From assembly GCA_041399155.1 (NCBI GenBank), contig JAWKTI010000001.1:1612001-1676000 (forward strand): a stretch of 64,000 nt of DNA. Direction: 5' to 3'. The first letter of the stretch is position 1. Each line of letters opens with the position of its first letter. This DNA is from Zavarzinella sp. (lineage in GTDB: Bacteria > Planctomycetota > Planctomycetia > Gemmatales > Gemmataceae). Shown piece by piece: positions 27,264 through 36,198 of the stretch. Made by a program: the position numbers and the translations under genes. Under the pieces are notes generated by a model. That model was not told where the DNA came from, did no database searches, and saw only the letters and a program-made list of their open reading frames with translations.

Positions 27264-28148
27264 TTACGGAATCAATTGCCTTAGTTTCAGCCAGTTTTCA
27301 AGCATCCCAGGCCAGCTTTTCGAATATTGTGCTGCGGGGCTGCCTTTGGGGTTCTGACTGAGTCCCACACCGTGTGGTCCTTTTTCGTACAGATGAATCT
27401 CTGCTGGAACGCCCGCTTTTTTCAACGCCAGGTAATACAGAATGGCATTTTCCGGCAGCACAACTTTGTCTTCGTGGGTATGAAACAAAAATGTGGGTGG
27501 TGTTTTTGCAGTGACGTGCAATTCATTTGAAAAATAGGCCACTTCTTCTTCCGTGGGAGATTCTCCTAAAAGATTTCTTTTGCTTCCACCGTGGGTCACT
27601 TCTTTGTTCATCGTGATGACGGGATAACTCAGAATTGAAAAATCTGGGCGGCAACTCACCTGATCGACGGGATCCTTTGCCTCTTTGTTCCCTTCATCGA
27701 AGTGGGTCGATGCGGTACTTGCGAGGTGTCCCCCTGCAGAGAAGCCCCAGATGCCAATTTTGTCGGCCTTGATTCCGTACTGAGTTGCATTTGCTCTGGT
27801 CCAGCGGATCGCACGTTGAGCATCCAACAGTGGGGCCATCTTCAATGGCGTAGGACGTTGGCTTGCCGTGCGATATCGCAACAGAACGGCAACAATGCCA
27901 CGGTCGTTTAGAAATTTGGCAATTTCAAACCCTTCGTGACCAATTGCCAGCCCACCATAGCCACCACCTGGACAAACAACAACCGCAGCACCAGTGGCTT
28001 TGCTGGGTTCCGGCTGATACACCGCAACGGTTGCACGATTTTTTTCAATTCCACCAACAGATGCAGGTGGCTCCCCATCCCAAAGCGGGATTTCTTTCAC
28101 AGGTGCCTGTGCCAGCAGTAGCACAAGAGTCGAAATGGCAGAAAACAT
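27264..28148 (-). CDS. Secreted alpha/beta hydrolase (acetylxylan esterase/lipase-like)
   Basis: 294 residues from the ATG at 28148, which has a strong GGGGG site; the frame is open to 28211 but the extra residues spoil the signal peptide (MFSAISTLVLLLAQAPV). Motifs: oxyanion-hole VVVCPGGGYGGLA, nucleophile elbow GFSAGGHLAS, the late FHTHEDKVV region and C-terminal His in YEKGPHGVGLSQ. This matches planctomycete acetyl esterase/xylan esterase proteins. Probably a periplasmic or secreted carbohydrate esterase; the substrate is not determinable. Confidence 0.88.
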   Translation of the reverse strand: MFSAISTLVLLLAQAPVKEIPLWDGEPPASVGGIEKNRATVAVYQPEPSKATGAAVVVCPGGGYGGLAIGHEGFEIAKFLNDRGIVAVLLRYRTASQRPTPLKMAPLLDAQRAIRWTRANATQYGIKADKIGIWGFSAGGHLASTASTHFDEGNKEAKDPVDQVSCRPDFSILSYPVITMNKEVTHGGSKRNLLGESPTEEEVAYFSNELHVTAKTPPTFLFHTHEDKVVLPENAILYYLALKKAGVPAEIHLYEKGPHGVGLSQNPKGSPAAQYSKSWPGMLENWLKLRQLIP

Positions 28149-28320
28149 CAGAAATACCCCCAATTTGGTCTGACATTCGTGCAAATATTGAAAATGTTCC
28201 ACGTGGAACACTGATAGTTACTTAAATGTCAGATAGTCTTCGGTAGCAAGCAATTGTGTTCATCTTATTTCTGATTCGCTAAACTGAGTAACAAGTTGAA
28301 GAGCTTTGGGGTCGAAACGG

Positions 28321-28632
28321 ATGAATCCTCGCGTTTTAAACATGGGCATGTTAATTCTGTGGGTGGTCATTTCGATTGGCCTGTTGACCCGCGCATGGTG
28401 GATGCCAGCACAATACCAGCATCGATTCCAGGGTGAACGGATTGTAATGGTCATGGGTGTCGTTATCATGCTGATCATCTGGAATCTGATCAAAGTGTTC
28501 GGGAATCGAATTGGAAAAACGAAAGGGAAAACTGCCCATCAGGAGTTTCGGGAAAAGTACGGAAAGCCAAAAGAAATTGAAAATCCTGAATTTAATTTTA
28601 CTGAAGATCAAAATAAATCTGAAGCAAAATAA
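28321..28632 (+). CDS. Small membrane protein of unknown function
   Basis: 103 residues from the ATG at 28321. Two membrane helices are visible (MGMLILWVVISIGLLTRAWW and IVMVMGVVIMLIIWNLI), followed by a charged C-terminal tail (KGKTAHQEFREKYGKPKEIE). No family recognised. It stands alone on its strand; downstream lies the structured intergenic hairpin at 28765-28840. Confidence 0.6.
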   Translation: MNPRVLNMGMLILWVVISIGLLTRAWWMPAQYQHRFQGERIVMVMGVVIMLIIWNLIKVFGNRIGKTKGKTAHQEFREKYGKPKEIENPEFNFTEDQNKSEAK

Positions 28633-28764
28633 TCGTCACAACTACTTACAAGAAAAGAAGTTAAGAATATTATTTCTAACTCTATTCCATCCATTCTTGT
28701 TAATTTTTGCATTTTTTTACTACTTTTGTGTCCAACTTCCAAAAGCTGTGCGTGTTATCTCATT

Positions 28765-28843
28765 AGCCATCGGTGGCTGATCCGGGGTATGGAAGCAAAG
28801 TAACGTCTGCTTCACTTCCATGTCGCCCACACCCCGGCGTTTT
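28765..28843 (+). terminator. Compound hairpin element, possible terminator or structured RNA
   Basis: A small hairpin AGCCA-TCGG-TGGCT (28765-28778) is followed by a long imperfect stem: CCGGGGT (28782-28788) pairs with ACCCCGG (28831-28837) and ATGGAAG (28789-28795) with CTTCCAT (28815-28821), with a one-sided nine-base bulge; an alternative inner stem is GAAGCA/TGCTTC. CGTTTTAG follows. It lies between convergent genes, so termination is the simple reading; the short T run and complex shape leave a small structured RNA or a repeat element open. Confidence 0.45.
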
Positions 28844-28908
28844 AGAATCCTGAAGCGACATTGTAAATGAATCAGTATTTGATTAATAAACTAATTATCA
28901 ATCACTGA

Positions 28909-29244
28909 TCACTTGGAGAGTTTAGGTTCGTTATCCTTTCTTGGTAAATTTTGCTGCAGGTTTTTGGCAGCAAGGTAGTAGCGATCAAACATAAACGGGC
29001 CTAAAGGCAATATGGACGCAATGGTGCCCCAGATGAGCACGGAAAGTGGCCAGCGAAACCGAAAACTTGCCCAGGCCAGGATAATTAAGTACCCCACCCA
29101 GAGGGCACCGTGGGCGGAACCAATAATGGTAACCCAGATTGGGATCTGAAAAAGATACTTCAGTGGCATGGCAAAAATGAGAAGCAGGAGAAAGGAAACT
29201 CCTTCAATGAAGCCAATCCAGCGAACTGTTGAGAAAAAACGCAC
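28909..29244 (-). CDS. DUF3817 family integral membrane protein
   Basis: 111 residues, three to four membrane helices. The DUF3817 pattern is present: WIGFIEGVSFLLLLIFAMPLK-like first helix, PIWVTIIGSAHGALWVGY with the conserved His, and IASILPLGPFMFDRYYL. Function unknown for the family. Single gene, divergent from the FHA gene. Confidence 0.82.
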   Translation of the reverse strand: MRFFSTVRWIGFIEGVSFLLLLIFAMPLKYLFQIPIWVTIIGSAHGALWVGYLIILAWASFRFRWPLSVLIWGTIASILPLGPFMFDRYYLAAKNLQQNLPRKDNEPKLSK

Positions 29245-29316
29245 GGTAATTCCTTAGAGGTTCTTTCGTTATTTAGGGAGTTTGGAGTCCAATCGGCTAC
29301 GAAATTAAGTATCAGC

Positions 29317-29739
29317 ATGGAACATTCGCCAAAAAATTCGTTTCTGCATGCGATTGATCAGTACATCACTGCATCGATGGGCCAGGCCACTGTGCTTGGG
29401 TTGAATGTTCATAAGGAACACTCTGCAAGCGATACGCACCTGGGAGCAACCGAATATCCGTTCAAAATGATCGCCCACAATCGGAAATTTCGGCTAAGAA
29501 TCGGAAAAAATTTGATCGGCAGGTCAAAAGATAACAACATAGTTATAAACGATCACGCCGTTTCCCGGCACCATTGTGTGGTGGTGGTGCACAGTAACCT
29601 GCGGTGCGAACTGGTGGATATGGCATCCAGCAATGGCACGCTACTCAATGGTGAACGAGTTCGCAAGCCCACTACGATCCAGCCTGGGGATGATATTTGC
29701 ATTGGAAATGAACGATTGCTCTTCAGTAAAAATGAATAG
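29317..29739 (+). CDS. FHA-domain protein
   Basis: 140 residues. The C-terminal 80 form a forkhead-associated domain that binds phosphothreonine peptides: LIGRSKDNNIVINDHAVSRHH carries the Arg and SxxH motif, and ELVDMASSNGTLLNGERV the SNGT turn. The first 60 residues have no recognised domain and no signal peptide. Likely a cytoplasmic reader of Ser/Thr kinase output; the kinases in the window (18286-19686 and the broken 37976-40311) are not adjacent. Confidence 0.9.
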   Translation: MEHSPKNSFLHAIDQYITASMGQATVLGLNVHKEHSASDTHLGATEYPFKMIAHNRKFRLRIGKNLIGRSKDNNIVINDHAVSRHHCVVVVHSNLRCELVDMASSNGTLLNGERVRKPTTIQPGDDICIGNERLLFSKNE

Positions 29740-29767
29740 CTTCTCATAAAGTCGATTGTCGCATCAC

Positions 29768-31435
29768 TTATTGGATTTCAGGATAAACCTGTTTTCCTCC
29801 AACAAAAGTTTGCAGTACCTGAATGTCTTTTAATTTGTTGGCTGGGGTGTTCATCGGATCGGCATCAAGAACCACCATGTCTGCCAGCATCCCAGGTGCA
29901 ATTGTTCCTTTCTTCGATTCCATGAATTCAGCATACGCCCCGCCAAAAGTAAACGCTTGAATCGATTGTTCTACAGTGCATTTTTGCTTAGGACCATACA
30001 CTTTCCCTTCGATGCTGGTTCGATTTACCAGATCGTGAATACGCAACATCGGTATCGCAGAACTAACTGGGTAATCCGAATTACCAGCCACAACCGTCCC
30101 CTGGTCGATCATTTTGCGATTGGCATGCATCCAGTCCCACCGTGCCTCGCCGTAGTTTTCCATTTTGTCACCGTGCTCGTACACATAGCTGTGCGGGGCA
30201 ACAACCAACTCCAGATCTTTGATTCGATCCAGGATTTTCTGAGTGACAACACTGCAATGTTCAATTCGGTGTCGATGATTTTGTCGAGGGACTTCTTTGA
30301 GCACATATTCGTAGGCATCAAGTAGCATCGAAATTTCGCGATCGCCATTGGCATGTACGCAGGCCTGTAATCCCGTCTGATGGATACGAAGAATCAGTTT
30401 GTTTAAACTTTCCTGTGATCTTGCAGGAGGGATACCAAAATAATCTGGTCGATGAGCATAAGGCTTTGAAAGCCAGCAGGTTTGCCCACTCAGGGAATTC
30501 CCATGGAATAATTTGATTGAACCAAAACGGAAATTCAGTTCATCGTTCGCCATCGATTTCTTCAGTCGAATTGCTTCATCGAGGTAATTTTCTCGCAACA
30601 TGAACATCAAACGGATAGGTGCGCCTTTCTTATGTGCGGCCTGCATCAATTGCACGGAATCCGGCGATATACCGGCAACATGTACTGATGTAATTCCTTT
30701 GGCCAGAAATTGTTTAAAACACGTGCGGTAGGCTGCAATTACTTCGTCTTCAGGTGGCTTGTCTCCAGCTGGATTGGCCCGCCGAACCAATCCAACGGCA
30801 CTTTCTTTCAGCAGCCCCGTTGGTTCCCCATTTTTGTCCCGATCGAAGGCACCACCTGATGGATCGCGTGATTTCGCAGAGATTCCAGCAGATTTGAGAG
30901 CCGCACTATTGCAAACAGCCAGGTGGCCGCTGGAGTGGGTAATCAGAACAGGGTGATCCGTAGTGCCAAGATCAAGATCCATTTTCGTGGGATGTCGACC
31001 GAGTTTGGTTTCCTGATAACCCCTACCGAGAATCCACTGCCCACGCGGTACCAGTTTGGCTTTCCGTTTGATGGCTGCAATCAGATCTTCCAATGTCGCA
31101 CAATTGTCAGGTCCTGCATCAATCACATACCACCTGCTGAATTCCGGATAAATCGGTTGTGGGTGAGCATGCGCGTCGATAAATCCAGGCAGAATCCATT
31201 TAGTTTGGGCATCAACCAATCTTGTTTCCTTACCGACATACTTTTTAAGTTCATCAAAATTTCCAACCGACAGAATTTTTCCGTTTGAAATTGCAACAGC
31301 AGTGCATCTGGGGACTTGCTTATCTCCGGTATGCACGTTGGCATGATGTATGATCAATTCTGCAGATTCGGCTGCTCGCACCGATACCGAGTTCAAAAAA
31401 TGTGCCAACAAAACACAACAGATAAGAACGCGCAT
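29768..31435 (-). CDS. Secreted amidohydrolase (YtcJ-like)
   Basis: 555 residues with a signal peptide (MRVLICCVLLAHFLNSVSVR). Amidohydrolase-superfamily metal motifs: WILPGFIDAHAHPQP, the catalytic-lysine/GHN-like region IKLFHGNSLSGQ, QACVHANGDREISML, HRIEHCSVV, and VAGNSDYPV; the C-terminal composite beta-sandwich ends with GMLADMVVLDADP. This is the YtcJ-type group, which hydrolyses C-N bonds in cyclic or amide substrates. Presumably periplasmic; substrate unknown. Stands alone. Confidence 0.9.
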   Translation of the reverse strand: MRVLICCVLLAHFLNSVSVRAAESAELIIHHANVHTGDKQVPRCTAVAISNGKILSVGNFDELKKYVGKETRLVDAQTKWILPGFIDAHAHPQPIYPEFSRWYVIDAGPDNCATLEDLIAAIKRKAKLVPRGQWILGRGYQETKLGRHPTKMDLDLGTTDHPVLITHSSGHLAVCNSAALKSAGISAKSRDPSGGAFDRDKNGEPTGLLKESAVGLVRRANPAGDKPPEDEVIAAYRTCFKQFLAKGITSVHVAGISPDSVQLMQAAHKKGAPIRLMFMLRENYLDEAIRLKKSMANDELNFRFGSIKLFHGNSLSGQTCWLSKPYAHRPDYFGIPPARSQESLNKLILRIHQTGLQACVHANGDREISMLLDAYEYVLKEVPRQNHRHRIEHCSVVTQKILDRIKDLELVVAPHSYVYEHGDKMENYGEARWDWMHANRKMIDQGTVVAGNSDYPVSSAIPMLRIHDLVNRTSIEGKVYGPKQKCTVEQSIQAFTFGGAYAEFMESKKGTIAPGMLADMVVLDADPMNTPANKLKDIQVLQTFVGGKQVYPEIQ

Positions 31436-31640
31436 CGTATTTTCTCCAGACAGTGGATGCTATTTCAACGAATCAATCATGGGTACCTTAATGAAATGAT
31501 TTCATGAGAATTTCACCATTTGCCAGAGTTCTCAATCAAAGTGGGCTAAATTCGATTCCTCTGTGCTGAATTCAACTGTTTCTAGGGCTTTAAGGAAATC
31601 CCGAATATCCAGAATTGATGGAGATCGATAAAACTACTTC

Positions 31641-33266
31641 ATGAAGAAAGTGATTCTCTTTACAGAATCGTTGACCCAGCGTGATGCGGTGGGAAACGAT
31701 GTTCTGGGTATGTTCCGCACTTTGACGCACGCCGGCTATGATGCCCATCTGTGTGCGAACTACACCAATGTTTCAGAAAAAGTATTACGGCCGAATCAGG
31801 CGAAATATTTATTAGAAGATCCTAATAATGTCGCCGTTTACCATCTTTCATTAGCTTGGCCGAATTTTCTGGATGCATTTTTGGAAAGTAAGGCGAAACT
31901 GATCATTCGCTACCACAATATCACGCCCAGTAAGTATTTTCGAACTACCAACGCCCACCTGGCAGCCATGTGCGACGTAGGACGCACCGAATTGGCCAAG
32001 TTTGCTGCACGACCTGGGACGAAATACCTTCCAGCATCGCAGTTTAATGAGAGTGAGCTGCTGGCGTTGGATGTTCCCCCCAGCAATTCGCATGTGGTGC
32101 CACCCTTTCACGTCGTGGGAGAACTCATCGATTTAACAGATGATCCCGCCACGCTGGAAGAGATTGGCAAAAGCGAGGTCAATTTTCTGGCAGTAGGCAG
32201 ATTAGTTCCAAATAAAGGGCACGATATGCTGTTGCAGGCATTCGCTGTCTATTACCACTGGTTTAACCGTAACGCACGGCTGCATATCATCGGAAAAGAA
32301 GACCCGCAACAGCCACTTTATGGAGAAATGTTGCGTCATACCATCAACACACTGGGCATCGCTGGTGCTGTTGTGTTTACAGGCTCTGTGTCCCCAGAAG
32401 CCCTGAAAACCTATTACAACCATACCACTGCCTATATGCTGGTGAGCGAACATGAAGGCTTTTGTGTACCCGCTGTGGAAGCGATGGCTCTGGCCTGCCC
32501 ACTAGTCAGTTATGCCAGCAGTGCAATTCCTGGGACTGTTGGTGATGCTGGCCTGGTGTGGAAAGACTTCCGACCCGAACTTTTTGCAAGTTCGCTGAAT
32601 CATCTGATAACAAACACCGATTTGCGAAACAAACTGATTCAAGCGGGCAAAGCCCGATACAACAACTTTTTTTCAGAACAAGCAATTCAGGAGCAATTCC
32701 TGGGAAGTTTTCGTGCTTTGTGCAACGAACAGGAAACGCCGAAACCCATGGCTGCCGAATGCTTATCCTCATCTGTTATGGGCTGGGAATTGGAAAAAGC
32801 AGATCTGGAATCCATTCTTGCAAATGCCGATCTGATTCAACAAAAATATCCAATTATAAACTTATTTTCGCGCACTTCGGCACAAAAGTTTGCAACAAAA
32901 CCTACAGAAACAGACGAAGATCGATTATCAGCATTTCACCAGCTGTTTATTGATCGCTATCGGTGGGGAATGCGTGGACTGGAACAGTCCCACCAGCGTG
33001 GGGAGAAAGAGCTCGGCAGAACGCTGAATATCCACACGGATATTTTGTTGCGTCAAAAAATCCAGCAACTTGGGTTTTTCAAAAGAACTGTTGCACTGCT
33101 CTTACTGCCGATCTTCGAAATTATGAGAAAAGTGCTTTTTCGACCTCAAAAAGGCTTTAATTCTGCAATCTCAGAAAGTATCGCCTGGACTCAGCTCACA
33201 TTAGAGCAATTAGTCGACAGAGTTCAGGAACTCGAAGAAAAGCTGACAACAAAAAGTGCAAAATAA
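31641..33266 (+). CDS. Glycosyltransferase family 4 protein
   Basis: 541 residues. A GT-B fold: N-terminal acceptor half (ending about residue 170; IRYHNITPSKYF) and C-terminal nucleotide-sugar half with VNFLAVGRLVPNKGHDMLLQAF, VFTGSVSPEALKTYY and the GT4 signature EHEGFCVPAVEAMALACPLV. After the usual domain end (about 375) comes a 160-residue extension with a basic/amphipathic segment (LLLLPIFEIMRKVLFRPQK) and a terminal coiled coil (LEQLVDRVQELEEKL), perhaps for membrane association. Likely transfers a sugar to cell-envelope glycans. No operon partner. Confidence 0.88.
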   Translation: MKKVILFTESLTQRDAVGNDVLGMFRTLTHAGYDAHLCANYTNVSEKVLRPNQAKYLLEDPNNVAVYHLSLAWPNFLDAFLESKAKLIIRYHNITPSKYFRTTNAHLAAMCDVGRTELAKFAARPGTKYLPASQFNESELLALDVPPSNSHVVPPFHVVGELIDLTDDPATLEEIGKSEVNFLAVGRLVPNKGHDMLLQAFAVYYHWFNRNARLHIIGKEDPQQPLYGEMLRHTINTLGIAGAVVFTGSVSPEALKTYYNHTTAYMLVSEHEGFCVPAVEAMALACPLVSYASSAIPGTVGDAGLVWKDFRPELFASSLNHLITNTDLRNKLIQAGKARYNNFFSEQAIQEQFLGSFRALCNEQETPKPMAAECLSSSVMGWELEKADLESILANADLIQQKYPIINLFSRTSAQKFATKPTETDEDRLSAFHQLFIDRYRWGMRGLEQSHQRGEKELGRTLNIHTDILLRQKIQQLGFFKRTVALLLLPIFEIMRKVLFRPQKGFNSAISESIAWTQLTLEQLVDRVQELEEKLTTKSAK

Positions 33267-33277
33267 CTCGTTTTCGT

Positions 33278-34078
33278 TTAAAAATCACCTGAATCGCGTT
33301 TTGACCACCATGGCAGGCTGAGGCCACCGTCCAGCACCAATGTACTGCCTGTCATATACCCATTTCTCGGGTCCATCATGTACAAAATACCGTGGGCGAT
33401 TTCATCAGGTGTCGCTAACCTGCCCAACGGAGTTTTTGCCGATGCAGTTTGTAACGTCTCTTCAGTAAAGAACTTACGCTCACCGGGCGTGTCTGTCCAT
33501 CCAGGATAAATAACATTCACCCGGATACGGTGGGGCAATAATTCTGCGGCTGCAGAACGTGCCATTTGATCTAACCCGGCTTTGGCAATGTTGTAGGCCA
33601 TGCAGTTGGGAAATGCGATCTGTGCATGAGGCGAAGAAACGATCACTACCCTGCCCCCCTCCCCTTGTGCAATCATTTTATTGGCACAGGCACGCAAGCC
33701 AAAAAACGCACCCCACAACGAAACATCAATCGTCTTGAAAAAACCGTCCAGGTTTGCCGTTGTGAAAGGTTCACGATCACTATAAACTGCCGATGAGACG
33801 TAACCTGTTATTTTGCCAAAAGTTGCGACAATTTTGTCGACCATTTCCTCGACTGCAGCACGATCTGAAATATCAGCAGGAACAAGTAAGGCTTTTTGAC
33901 CCATCGCCTGAATTTCTGCAGCTGTTTTTTCTGCAGCTTCATGCATCGACAGGTAGTTGAGTGCCACATCGGCTCCTGCCTGGGCAAGCGCTTTCGCAGT
34001 CGCCAACCCAATGCCGGAAGATGCCCCTGTTACCAGAATTGTCTGACCGGAGAGGTCTGGTCCGGGATAATTTCCCAT
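33278..34078 (-). CDS. Short-chain dehydrogenase/reductase
   Basis: 266 residues from the ATG at 34078, preceded by GGAG at six bases; upstream in-frame starts also exist. The classical SDR Rossmann motif VTGASSGIGLATAKAL, catalytic Ser in VVIVSSPHAQ, YxxxK in MAYNIAKAG, and the C-terminal YMTGSTLVLDGGLS. The usual NNAG motif is altered (GYVSSAVYSD). NAD(P)-dependent oxidoreductase; FabG- or glucose dehydrogenase-like, substrate unclear. The FHA gene lies 72 bases upstream on the same strand. Confidence 0.9.
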   Translation of the reverse strand: MGNYPGPDLSGQTILVTGASSGIGLATAKALAQAGADVALNYLSMHEAAEKTAAEIQAMGQKALLVPADISDRAAVEEMVDKIVATFGKITGYVSSAVYSDREPFTTANLDGFFKTIDVSLWGAFFGLRACANKMIAQGEGGRVVIVSSPHAQIAFPNCMAYNIAKAGLDQMARSAAAELLPHRIRVNVIYPGWTDTPGERKFFTEETLQTASAKTPLGRLATPDEIAHGILYMMDPRNGYMTGSTLVLDGGLSLPWWSKRDSGDF

Positions 34079-34150
34079 AACAAACTCCATGAAAAAAGGC
34101 CGCACGGTTTCCCGACGGCCCCACTGTTAAAAAATATTCATTTTTGAAGA

Positions 34151-34576
34151 TCAATCATCATCATCTTCGTCGTCATATTCCAATCGTGGTTTCTGCAAAC
34201 CGGCTTTTTCCAGCAGTGATCGCGAAAAAACATTTTCTTCTTCACTTAAAACCGATTCCAGTCGATTGGCACCAGCGTCGCTTAGATTATATTGAATCTG
34301 ATAATTCCTCTTGGCGATGGTAATTTCATCACCCGGTCGCAGTGGGCGTTGCAACACCCTCACACCATTGATTTTGATGCCATTGGTGCTGCCAAGGTCG
34401 CGAATAAACCAATAACCATCCCGCCAGGAAAGTTCGCAGTGAAGTCCAGAAATATTTGGAAATCGAAGACAAATGTCGCACGATTCCCGGCGTCCCATGG
34501 TCAGGACACCTCTCTTCAGGGGAATGGAATCTCCCCCACCTACTGGCACCAGTTCTCCAAACAGATCTTCCGCCAT
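34151..34576 (-). CDS. FHA-domain protein with acidic tail
   Basis: 141 residues from the ATG at 34576 (GGGAG five bases before). The FHA domain occupies residues 8-95: TMGRRESCDICLRFPNISGLHC has the phosphothreonine-binding Arg and Ser-x-x-His, and FIRDLGSTNGIKINGVRV the STNG loop. The tail ends in an acidic run (YDDEDDDD). A reader of Ser/Thr phosphorylation. It precedes the SDR gene on the same strand. Confidence 0.9.
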   Translation of the reverse strand: MAEDLFGELVPVGGGDSIPLKRGVLTMGRRESCDICLRFPNISGLHCELSWRDGYWFIRDLGSTNGIKINGVRVLQRPLRPGDEITIAKRNYQIQYNLSDAGANRLESVLSEEENVFSRSLLEKAGLQKPRLEYDDEDDDD

Positions 34577-34773
34577 AAAAACTCCCACAATAGATTTGAA
34601 ATATGAATAAATCATGAAGCGTGAGAAGCTTCCAATCGCATTATAGCAGTAATGTCATATTCCGTATTACAATTCTGAAATCCAGTAGTACCACCCAGTT
34701 TTCTCTGCATAGTTGGCAACAACAGACGGAAGTTTCCTATAATTACACGATAACTTTTTATACCCTACCAGAG

Positions 34774-36198
34774 ATGATGCTACACATTCCCGCCTTGCGT
34801 AACGGCAAAGAATACGAGAGTCTTGAAAAAGCAACGTTGGTGCACCACCAGACAGGTGAACCAGTTGCAGAAGTAAGTCAATTGACAAGTGCCGCAATTG
34901 GGCGTGACATTTCGAAAATGGCACTCGCAAAAAAAGCACTGGCGAAAATTCCAGTTCGTGACTTGATTGCAATGTATGCCAAAGCAGCTGATATTTTTGC
35001 TACAGGGACCATCGACATTGGTGGTGTTCCGCAATCATTCGATGATTACATTAGAATGCTCTCATCGACCACCGGTTCCCCCATGGTATTTTGCCGCCGG
35101 AATGCTGGAAAGGTGGAATATGTTCTCCGAAATGTTGAGGAAGTGCTTGGCGGCCTGACCCGTGGGATGGATTTATCGGTACTTGACAATGGATATGGTG
35201 TACAGAACGGCCGAATGCAGGCATTCTACCCCACTACCGATGCCTTTTGTGCCATCCTGCCCAGCAACTCTCCTGGGGTGCACTCACTGTGGGTGCCAGC
35301 AATCGCTTTGAAGACACCACTGGTACTGAAACCAGGTCGGGAAGAGCCATGGACACCTTACCGTGTGTTGCAATCGTTCAAACAGGCGGGTATTCCTGAA
35401 ATTGCATTGAACTTTTTCCCCACCGATCACGCTGCAGTAGGGGACATGCTGCGTCAAGTAGGTCGATCAATGCTTTTTGGTGATGCTCGGACCACCGATC
35501 CTTACAAAAACGATCATCGTGTCGAATTACATGGCCCCGGATTCAGCAAAATTCTGATCGCCGATGACATGGCTGATCGATTTCCGGAATATGTCGATCA
35601 ACTTGTAGAATGCATCGCAGCCAATGGTGGACGGTCATGCATTAACGTCTCAGGTATCTGGACAACAAAAAATGGCGAAGCGATCGCCCACGCTGTGGCA
35701 GAAAAGCTTGCCAAAATCCAAGCCCGCTCCTGGGATGATCCTGCAGCCGAAATTGCCGCTTTTGGCAAGCCGGAAGTTGCTGTGGCACTTTCTGGGATGG
35801 TCGATGAAGGCTTGAAAACTCCCGGTGCTGTCGATGTAACCGAGAAAATCCGCGGCAGCCACCGATTGGTCCAAGAAGGGCGCTGTGCCTGGGTACTCCC
35901 GACGATTGTCCATTGTGCCTCAGTTGAGCATCCTTTGAACACGAAAGAGTATCTTTTTCCCTATGCATCTGTTGTAGAGTGCCCACAAAGCGATATGCTG
36001 AAAAGAATTGGACCAACTTTAGCAGCCATGGTATTAACAGAAGACCCAGAGTTCATTCGTTCTGTAATCGATTCTCCTATGATCGAACGGCTGAACATCG
36101 GACCTTTGCCAACGACGCGGCTAACTTGGGATCAACCCCACGAAGGGAATTTATTTACACACCTCTATCGCCAGCGTGCTTTCCAGCAGTATGCCTGA
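34774..36198 (+). CDS. Aldehyde dehydrogenase family protein
   Basis: 474 residues from the ATG at 34774; the open frame upstream to 34621 has no homology. Aldehyde dehydrogenase-like: FCAILPSNSPGVHSLW (cofactor region), ALKTPLVLKPGREEPWTPY, and catalytic-Cys region ANGGRSCINVSGIW; the classical Glu motif is not obvious, so it could be an acyl-CoA-reductase-type or other divergent member. Its last 8 bases overlap the iron-dependent alcohol dehydrogenase gene, so the two enzymes probably interconvert acid or thioester, aldehyde and alcohol in sequence. Substrate unknown. Confidence 0.85.
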   Translation: MMLHIPALRNGKEYESLEKATLVHHQTGEPVAEVSQLTSAAIGRDISKMALAKKALAKIPVRDLIAMYAKAADIFATGTIDIGGVPQSFDDYIRMLSSTTGSPMVFCRRNAGKVEYVLRNVEEVLGGLTRGMDLSVLDNGYGVQNGRMQAFYPTTDAFCAILPSNSPGVHSLWVPAIALKTPLVLKPGREEPWTPYRVLQSFKQAGIPEIALNFFPTDHAAVGDMLRQVGRSMLFGDARTTDPYKNDHRVELHGPGFSKILIADDMADRFPEYVDQLVECIAANGGRSCINVSGIWTTKNGEAIAHAVAEKLAKIQARSWDDPAAEIAAFGKPEVAVALSGMVDEGLKTPGAVDVTEKIRGSHRLVQEGRCAWVLPTIVHCASVEHPLNTKEYLFPYASVVECPQSDMLKRIGPTLAAMVLTEDPEFIRSVIDSPMIERLNIGPLPTTRLTWDQPHEGNLFTHLYRQRAFQQYA

